From CAYMKE01 sp964390955 (lineage in GTDB: Bacteria; Bacteroidota; Bacteroidia; Bacteroidales; JBBRXJ01): 10,197 nucleotides of DNA. The notes under the pieces are model-generated. The model was not told the origin of the DNA. It searched no databases and saw only the letters and a program-made list of their open reading frames with translations. The position numbers and the translations under genes are program-made. The stretch covers positions 1-10,197 of the forward strand of contig CAYMKE010000098.1 in NCBI GenBank assembly GCA_964390955.1, given 5' to 3'. Positions 6,229 through 10,197 of this stretch are shown here, in pieces. How positions within the stretch are numbered: position 1 is the stretch's first letter; every line of letters begins with the position of its first letter.

Positions 6229-7560
6229 GTGCAATCAGAACAAAACCCAATATATTTTTTTATAGAAACCTATGGCTGTCAAATGAATGTAAATGACAGT
6301 GAGATTTTAGCAGCTTTGATGAAGCAGGAGCAATACCATGTCACAGATGATATTGATCAGGCAGGGATCGTGTTAATGAATACATGTGCAGTCAGGGAAA
6401 ATGCAGAAAAGCGGGTATTGGGAAGGATTGATCATTACAAACAATTGCAGAAAAAAAGGCCTGATCTGATGATAGGCGTGATCGGGTGCATGGCTGAACG
6501 GATGAAAGAAACATTGTTTGAAAAGGGAGTTGACCTGGTAGCAGGGCCTGATGCATACCGTGATGTCCATAAACTCCTTGAACAAATTCAACGCAATCAT
6601 TCTACCGCTATCAACATTGAGTTGTCCAAAGAAGAAACCTATGATGATGTGCTCCCTGTCCGTTTAGGGAAAAATAATGTTACAGCTTTTATATCCATTA
6701 TGAGGGGATGTGATAATTTTTGTTCTTATTGTGTGGTGCCATATACAAGAGGACGGGAACGCAGCAGGGATATTAACAGCATTATTAATGAAGCAGACCA
6801 TTTGATTGAGCATGGGTATAAAGAAGTGACGCTGCTCGGGCAAAATGTGAATTCGTATGCATGGAAAGACGATGAGGGGAAAATGATCAATTTTCCGGAG
6901 TTGATGGAAAAGGTAGCTCAGAGATCTAAAGAGTTACGGGTACGGTTTGCAACGTCTCACCCAAAAGATATGTCTGATGAGCTATTGCATGTGATCAGGG
7001 CATATCCAAACATTTGTAAGCACATTCATCTGCCCTGCCAATCAGGAAGCAGCCGCACGCTTAAACGCATGAACCGTAAATACACCCGTGCATGGTATCT
7101 CAACAGGATTGAGGCGATCAGGAATATAATCCCGGAATGTTCAATTACAACAGATATTATTTCAGGTTTTTGTGGAGAAACAGAACAAGACCACCAGGAA
7201 ACCCTTTCACTCATCCGGGAAGTTGGTTTTGATTCTGCATTTACTTTCAGGTATTCGGTACGTCCGGGCACACTTGCAGAAAAAAAATATGCCGATGATG
7301 TGCCGGAAGAGGTCAAAATAAAGCGTTTAAATGAGATTATTTCACTACAGCAGGATATTTCTAAAAATAACAATCGGAAAATGCTGGGCAGGGAAGTCTG
7401 TGTACTGATTGAAGGCACTTCGAAACGGTCAGAAGATCAATATATGGGCAGGACATCGCAAAATAAACTTGTCGTGTTTCCCAAAACGCCACAACAGCCG
7501 GGAGAATATGTTACGGTAACGATCAGGGATGTTTCTTCGGCTACATTGATAGGAGAATGA
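6229..7560 (+). CDS. miaB: tRNA-2-methylthio-N6-dimethylallyladenosine synthase
   Basis: A 443-residue radical-SAM methylthiotransferase that converts i6A37 to ms2i6A37 in tRNAs reading codons that begin with U. The N-terminal UPF0004 domain holds its cluster ligands Cys17 (ETYGCQMNVNDSE), Cys53 (MNTCAVREN) and Cys87 (IGCMAERM). The radical-SAM CxxxCxxC is Cys161, Cys165, Cys168 (RGCDNFCSYCVVPYTRGRE). A C-terminal TRAM domain (about 376-440) ends the protein. CVVPYTRGRERSR supports MiaB over the related RimO and MtaB. The start is GTG at 6229, preceded by a purine-rich AGAGAAAGAAAAA and an in-frame stop at 6211; the next internal Met comes after the essential Cys17, so it cannot be the start. 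It stands alone, divergent from yebC. Confidence 0.96.
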   Translation: MQSEQNPIYFFIETYGCQMNVNDSEILAALMKQEQYHVTDDIDQAGIVLMNTCAVRENAEKRVLGRIDHYKQLQKKRPDLMIGVIGCMAERMKETLFEKGVDLVAGPDAYRDVHKLLEQIQRNHSTAINIELSKEETYDDVLPVRLGKNNVTAFISIMRGCDNFCSYCVVPYTRGRERSRDINSIINEADHLIEHGYKEVTLLGQNVNSYAWKDDEGKMINFPELMEKVAQRSKELRVRFATSHPKDMSDELLHVIRAYPNICKHIHLPCQSGSSRTLKRMNRKYTRAWYLNRIEAIRNIIPECSITTDIISGFCGETEQDHQETLSLIREVGFDSAFTFRYSVRPGTLAEKKYADDVPEEVKIKRLNEIISLQQDISKNNNRKMLGREVCVLIEGTSKRSEDQYMGRTSQNKLVVFPKTPQQPGEYVTVTIRDVSSATLIGE

Positions 7561-7614
7561 GCATCCAACGCCTGATTTCATTCTATTCCATTTCATTCCA
7601 TTTTTAAGTTTTAT

Positions 7615-7641
7615 AAAGGTTGATTTTTTTGAAACCTTTTT
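7615..7641 (+). terminator. Possible miaB terminator
   Basis: AAAGGTT (7615-7621) and AACCTTT (7633-7639) form a 7-bp stem with an 11-nt loop, running into a short T-run, 55 nt past the miaB stop. The stem is short and A/T-rich, so termination would be weak. Confidence 0.35.
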
Positions 7642-7715
7642 GAGAAAATTGCATATAACTGGTTTAATAATGGGATTCTATAAATATGTAATTGCTAATT
7701 AAAAAAAATAAAATT

Positions 7716-8783
7716 ATGAGAAAAATACTTTATTTGGTTTTGGTAATGTTTATTACCATGTATTCCTGCAGTGAAGATGATTTATCGGATGATAATTCAC
7801 AGGTCGAGTCAGACAAACAAACAATTGATGAGACAATTGATAATATGGGATATGATTTTGGTGATATGATGGAAACAGAAGGAATGAAAGTCTTGCAGGC
7901 ATATTTTACATTAGGGGATGATGCAATTGCTCTGAAAAGTACCGGTGATTCAAAACACCTTCGATCTTTATTGCCGAATGAGAACAGGCTGAAAGCCATC
8001 ACGGGAAGTGAAGGGTTTAATGCACATTGTGGTACATATACCTGGAATGCCGGGAACCAGGGATGGGATTATGATAGTTTGAATCCATCGGATAAGATGA
8101 TTGTTAATTTCCCTACAGATACCAATAATCAGACGAACCTCGATGGAGTGCTGACGATTTATGATTATTCAGAACAAATGTTTGTTACAGATGAAGGTTT
8201 TCATATGGATACAAGTTATTGTCCTTCCAGTATTATGGCAGATATGAAAGTGGATAGCACAAAATATATTGATTTTAGTTTTACAGCATCATGGGCCAAT
8301 GCCAAAACTCCTACTTCTCTTACTGCTTCATTAGATATTGTTCCCTATTCATTTTCCATCACGTTTACAGATGGTGGTACATCTATTACAGGAAGTGCAA
8401 ATATTTCTCTAAATTCATCTACTTTGTTTGGATTAAGTGGTTCTGTGCTTTTTTATTCCAGCGCTAAAGATTCTGTAAAACAATTATCCAATGTGGTAGC
8501 TACATATCGTGATCTGCAGGTTAAAGGTAATGTAGATGTTGATGCAATGAATAAAGCTGAGAATACGTCTGCTGTAAATACTGCAATAGATGTTGCGTTG
8601 TATCATACCGGCGGGTCTAAGATAGCTGACATTGTATTGGTAGATGTTACCAATGACAGCACAGATGTATATCTTGAGTATTCTGATGGCTCCCAAGAAC
8701 CGGCCAGTAAGTATGGTGAGTCTTTAACCAATTCGATTGAACAAGATGCTCAAAAAATGGATCATTTTTTCAATAGCAAATAA
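7716..8783 (+). CDS. Surface lipoprotein of unknown function
   Basis: A 355-residue protein that I do not recognise. It begins with a lipoprotein signal peptide: MRK, a hydrophobic stretch (4-16) and a lipobox-like MYSC with the modified Cys at 18. The residues after it, Ser-Glu-Asp-Asp, resemble the Bacteroidota lipoprotein export signal that sends lipoproteins to the outer face of the outer membrane. Residues about 19-100 are acidic and look helical. From about 105 (CGTYTWNAGNQGWDY) the chain turns rich in Thr, Ser, Asp and aromatic residues in alternating patterns, suggesting beta structure; the last 70 residues look mixed. I chose ATG 7716, after an A-rich AAAAATAAAATT-type leader, over an upstream TTG at 7692, because the signal peptide starts there. 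It is a single gene; its neighbours do not suggest a role. Confidence 0.8.
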   Translation: MRKILYLVLVMFITMYSCSEDDLSDDNSQVESDKQTIDETIDNMGYDFGDMMETEGMKVLQAYFTLGDDAIALKSTGDSKHLRSLLPNENRLKAITGSEGFNAHCGTYTWNAGNQGWDYDSLNPSDKMIVNFPTDTNNQTNLDGVLTIYDYSEQMFVTDEGFHMDTSYCPSSIMADMKVDSTKYIDFSFTASWANAKTPTSLTASLDIVPYSFSITFTDGGTSITGSANISLNSSTLFGLSGSVLFYSSAKDSVKQLSNVVATYRDLQVKGNVDVDAMNKAENTSAVNTAIDVALYHTGGSKIADIVLVDVTNDSTDVYLEYSDGSQEPASKYGESLTNSIEQDAQKMDHFFNSK

Positions 8784-8788
8784 TTTTA

Positions 8789-8815
8789 TTGATTTGGGTT
8801 TCTTACCTAAATCAA
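8789..8815 (+). terminator. Hairpin after the lipoprotein gene
   Basis: TTGATTTGGG (8789-8798) and CCTAAATCAA (8806-8815) pair over 10 bp with one G-U and a 7-nt loop, 5 nt past the lipoprotein stop. It is placed like a terminator but lacks a T-run, so it may act mainly as a 3' end or RNA-stability hairpin. Confidence 0.4.
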
Positions 8816-8841
8816 CGGGTGGCGTACACCCTGCCATTCAT
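8812..8841 (-). pseudogene. Nine-codon stub of an Rhs core gene
   Basis: The minus strand from 8841 reads MNGRVYATR and then TGA. The first six residues are the same as the start of the Rhs core remnant at 10153. The matching bases continue upstream into the shared intergenic repeat in both places. It is therefore a decayed duplicate of the same junction and not a gene. It is too short to prove alone; the second copy is the evidence. Confidence 0.5.
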
Positions 8842-8906
8842 TGTCTGAACTCCCGCAGTAGCGGGACAGGCTTTGATTTGCCTGATTATTGGATTACCTG
8901 ATTGTT
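8837..8906 (+). repeat. Dispersed intergenic repeat, copy 1
   Basis: Two blocks match the copy at the right end of the window base for base: TTCATTGTCTGAAC (8837-8850) and a 34-nt block (8873-8906) built of GATT-containing units such as TGATTATTGGATTACCTGAT. Between the blocks, copy 1 carries 22 nt (8851-8872) where copy 2 has one base. Repeats with a TCTGAAC head and degenerate GGATT units are, from memory, common between genes in environmental Bacteroidota. Confidence 0.8.
8851..8866. repeat. REP-like GC hairpin inside repeat copy 1
   Basis: TCCCGC (8851-8856) and GCGGGA (8861-8866) form a perfect 6-bp stem with an AGTA loop. It is absent from the second copy of the surrounding repeat, so it seems to be a separate small palindrome inserted into it, or a segment lost from the other copy. 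Confidence 0.6.
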
Positions 8907-8969
8907 TATCCGGCAAACAGCCATGCAATTTAATTGTTGACATGCACGCACAATAACAAAAAATTATCG

Positions 8970-9001
8970 TTTCTTTTTCTCATAATAATTATCTAAATTT
9001 G
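8970..9001 (+). promoter_or_regulatory. Promoter of the XRE-antitoxin-toxin operon
   Basis: TAAATTTG (8994-9001) matches the Bacteroidota -7 consensus exactly. TTTC (8970-8973), one mismatch from the -33 box, lies 20 nt upstream. An 11-bp palindrome, ATAATAATTAT (8982-8992), fills the spacer, and a second, TTCTTAAAGAA (9024-9034), lies just before the start codon at 9041. Either could be an operator for the XRE protein or the toxin-antitoxin complex; A/T-rich palindromes of this size also arise by chance. Confidence 0.55.
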
Positions 9002-9040
9002 CATTATATTGTTAACTAAAGTATTCTTAAAGAAATAAAA

Positions 9041-9379
9041 ATGAACATTGGGCTTAAAATGACAGAAATGAGAAAACAGAAAGGATGGTCGCAAACCGAC
9101 CTTGCCAAACAAATTGATGTTTCTCGTGTAATCATTGGAAGGTACGAGCGTAACGAAGCAGCACCTTCTATTGATGTTGCAAAACGTATAGCTGATGCTT
9201 TCGAGGTTTCTCTTGATCATTTGGTAGGTGAAGGACAAAACGCTGCCTTTGATAAAAAAATACTGCAAAGGATTCAGGAAATTCAAAGCATGAACCCTGA
9301 TTTCAGGAACCGGTTTTTTAGTATTATTGACTCTGTAATCAGGGATTATAAAACACAACAAGCTTATTTAAACCAATAA
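9041..9379 (+). CDS. XRE-family helix-turn-helix regulator
   Basis: A 112-residue DNA-binding protein. Residues about 4-62 form a Cro/C1-type helix-turn-helix: MRKQKGWSQTDLAKQIDVSR, then IIGRYERNEAAPSIDVAKRI and the closing FEVSLDHLVG. The remaining 45 residues look helical and may dimerise. It is the first gene of a three-gene operon, 11 bp before the antitoxin, with its own promoter. A regulator encoded directly before an antitoxin and a RelE/ParE toxin recalls the PaaR-PaaA-ParE systems of E. coli O157, where the regulator is a third component controlling the operon. That parallel is by arrangement only. It could instead be an unrelated transcription factor. Confidence 0.9.
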   Translation: MNIGLKMTEMRKQKGWSQTDLAKQIDVSRVIIGRYERNEAAPSIDVAKRIADAFEVSLDHLVGEGQNAAFDKKILQRIQEIQSMNPDFRNRFFSIIDSVIRDYKTQQAYLNQ

Positions 9380-9390
9380 AAATTGAGATT

Positions 9391-9627
9391 ATGAACGTGC
9401 AATATATTTCAGATCAAGAGGGCAATACTGTTAGTGTTGTTATTCCAATTCAAGAATGGAAAGTACTCAAGCAAAAGTACAAAGGTATTGAGGAAGAGCT
9501 GGACTATCCCGAACCGTCAAAGGAAGAAATAAAAGAAAATATCCGTCAGGGACTAAAAGAATTAAGGTTAATTGAAGAAGGCAAATTAAAAACCAGGCCG
9601 GCTAAAGAGTTCTTAAATGAGTTATAG
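9391..9627 (+). CDS. Phd/YefM-like antitoxin
   Basis: A 78-residue acidic protein, probably the antitoxin of the following toxin. The N-terminal part, YISDQEGNTVSVVIPIQEWK (5-24), has the strand pattern of Phd/YefM-like antitoxins that bind operator DNA. The middle is a charged helix (about 43-65), and the tail KLKTRPAKEFLNEL (65-78) is the kind of segment that wraps the toxin. It lies 11 bp after the XRE gene and overlaps the toxin start by 11 bp, which points to translational coupling. The family name is less certain than the role. Confidence 0.8.
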   Translation: MNVQYISDQEGNTVSVVIPIQEWKVLKQKYKGIEEELDYPEPSKEEIKENIRQGLKELRLIEEGKLKTRPAKEFLNEL

Positions 9628-9943
9628 AGTTGATACGACACCAAACTTTGAAAGGGAAGCCAAAAGGCTTATCAAAAAATATAAATCCCTTCAAAATGAA
9701 ATTAATGCCTTGATTGATAGCCTGGAAGAAACACCAAAACAAGGTGCCCATTTAGGCAATGATATTTATAAAATCCGATTAGCTATTAAAAGCAAAGGGA
9801 AAGGGAAACGTAGCGGTGCAAGGGTTATGACCAAAGTAAAAATTGTTGACCGGATGGTTTATATGTTTTCTATTTATAATAAAGGTGAAAAAGATGATAT
9901 TTCGGATAAAGAAATTCAGGATTTGATGAAGGAAATTCCTTGA
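9617..9943 (+). CDS. RelE/ParE-superfamily toxin
   Basis: A 108-residue basic protein of the RelE/ParE fold. Seen in order: an N-terminal strand YRVDTTPNFEREAKRL, helices to about residue 40, the central YKIRLAIKSKGKGKRSGARV (52-71) rich in Lys/Arg, and the late strand MVYMFSIYNKGEKDDIS (81-97). Family members either cleave mRNA on the ribosome (RelE) or poison gyrase (ParE); the sequence does not let me choose. It starts inside the antitoxin gene and looks intact. The module most likely acts in plasmid-style maintenance, stress response or phage defence. Confidence 0.85.
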   Translation: MSYRVDTTPNFEREAKRLIKKYKSLQNEINALIDSLEETPKQGAHLGNDIYKIRLAIKSKGKGKRSGARVMTKVKIVDRMVYMFSIYNKGEKDDISDKEIQDLMKEIP

Positions 9944-9992
9944 TATTATATTGTGAATAAACTGCTTGCATACACACGAGCAAGGGTAGCTC

Positions 9993-10017
9993 CGCACAAG
10001 TGAAAAACACTTGCGCG
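9993..10017. repeat. Hairpin between the toxin gene and the Rhs remnant
   Basis: CAAGTG (9997-10002) and CACTTG (10008-10013) form a 6-bp stem with an AAAAA loop, extended by three more pairs (9993-9995 with 10015-10017) after one A/C mismatch. It lies 50 nt after the toxin stop and adjoins the point where the Rhs similarity ends (10025). No T-run follows on either strand. It could be a weak terminator for the toxin operon or the edge of an inserted element. Confidence 0.4.
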
Positions 10018-10024
10018 ATAGGGG

Positions 10025-10153
10025 GGTATAAATAAGCGGGTTATTCAGGCAATAACTATACCTGTTAAACCCGAGCGTATAATCCGGCATTTGTACATAA
10101 TTGTCGGGGCTGAGGAATGAAGCGGTGAGGGGGTCGTATACGCGGCCGTTCAT
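10025..10153 (-). pseudogene. Fragment of an Rhs repeat-associated core domain
   Basis: Reading leftward from ATG 10153, about 43 codons give MNGRVYDPLTASFLSPDNYV, then QMPDYTLGFNRYSYCLNNPL and IYT. This is the conserved core found at the end of Bacteroidota Rhs/YD-repeat proteins, where it normally follows a long YD-repeat shell and precedes DPDG and a variable toxin tip. Here the similarity stops after IYT, just before the expected DPDG, and the frame runs on into unrelated sequence. Upstream, the intergenic repeat replaces the shell. It is a remnant cut on both sides, not a working gene. Confidence 0.8.
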
Positions 10154-10197
10154 TGTCTGAACCTTGATTTGCCTGATTATTGGATTACCTGATTGTT
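10149..10197 (+). repeat. Dispersed intergenic repeat, copy 2 (runs off the window)
   Basis: This copy matches copy 1 at TTCATTGTCTGAAC (10149-10162) and then, after one base, over the 34 nt to the window end (10164-10197). It is in the same orientation as copy 1, about 1.3 kb away, so the two are direct repeats flanking the toxin-antitoxin operon. The true right end lies outside the window. Confidence 0.8.

Noticed and set aside
7585..7604. Tandem ATTCCATTTC / ATTCCATTTT downstream of miaB
   Set aside because: Only two 10-nt units in T-rich sequence; likely slippage or chance, with no further structure.
7692..7715. Earlier TTG start for the lipoprotein
   Set aside because: It would put eight Lys/Asn-rich residues before a complete signal peptide; ATG 7716 is better and has an A-rich upstream.
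9779..10024. Leftward extension of the Rhs remnant as a 124-residue protein
   Set aside because: After IYT the sequence loses all Rhs similarity and then runs antisense through the toxin gene; it is read-on of a broken frame.
1..10197. CRISPR array, tRNA or rRNA genes, intact insertion sequence
   Set aside because: No regularly spaced direct repeats, no tRNA/rRNA-like stretches and no transposase gene were found; the only longer repeats are the two copies near 8.85 and 10.17 kb.

Overview
The window looks like a chromosomal segment of a Bacteroidota bacterium, probably close to Bacteroidales/Marinilabiliales; I cannot name a genus. The evidence is moderate-to-low GC, A-rich start regions without Shine-Dalgarno sites, several matches to the phylum's TAnnTTTG -7 promoter box, a lipoprotein with an acidic Cys-Ser-Glu-Asp-Asp export signal, and an Rhs core remnant of the type common in that phylum.

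Left half (1-5150, minus strand): a branched-chain amino acid operon read right to left in the order leader peptide, leuC, leuD, cimA, leuB. The synthase gene at 1307-2836 would normally be labelled leuA. Its substrate-pocket residues match those I recall for Leptospira citramalate synthase position for position, so I call it cimA. Together the four enzymes would turn pyruvate plus acetyl-CoA into 2-oxobutyrate, the threonine-independent start of isoleucine synthesis. LeuC, LeuD and LeuB could also serve leucine synthesis if an isopropylmalate synthase lies elsewhere.

The main discovery is the leuC leader (about 4911-5130). It holds a promoter, a 26-codon leader peptide with 8 Ile and 4 Leu codons, and four RNA segments able to form protector, antiterminator and terminator hairpins in mutually exclusive ways. 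The terminator is a perfect 15-bp stem followed by U-rich sequence. This is the layout of a classical ribosome-mediated transcription attenuator. Its Ile bias agrees with the citramalate assignment, giving Ile control of both transcription and, through the CimA regulatory domain, enzyme activity.

Middle (5200-7560): yebC (minus) and miaB (plus), two translation-related housekeeping genes, diverge from a shared 270-bp intergenic region. Their candidate promoters and the leader promoter share the same 11-mer, TATTTTTGCAT.

Right part (7716-10197): a surface lipoprotein of unknown function, then an accessory stretch. A three-gene operon (XRE regulator, Phd/YefM-like antitoxin, RelE/ParE-like toxin) is bracketed by two direct copies of an intergenic repeat. 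Each copy is joined to a decayed piece of an Rhs core gene on the minus strand. This looks like a site of past insertion or recombination rather than an intact Rhs locus.
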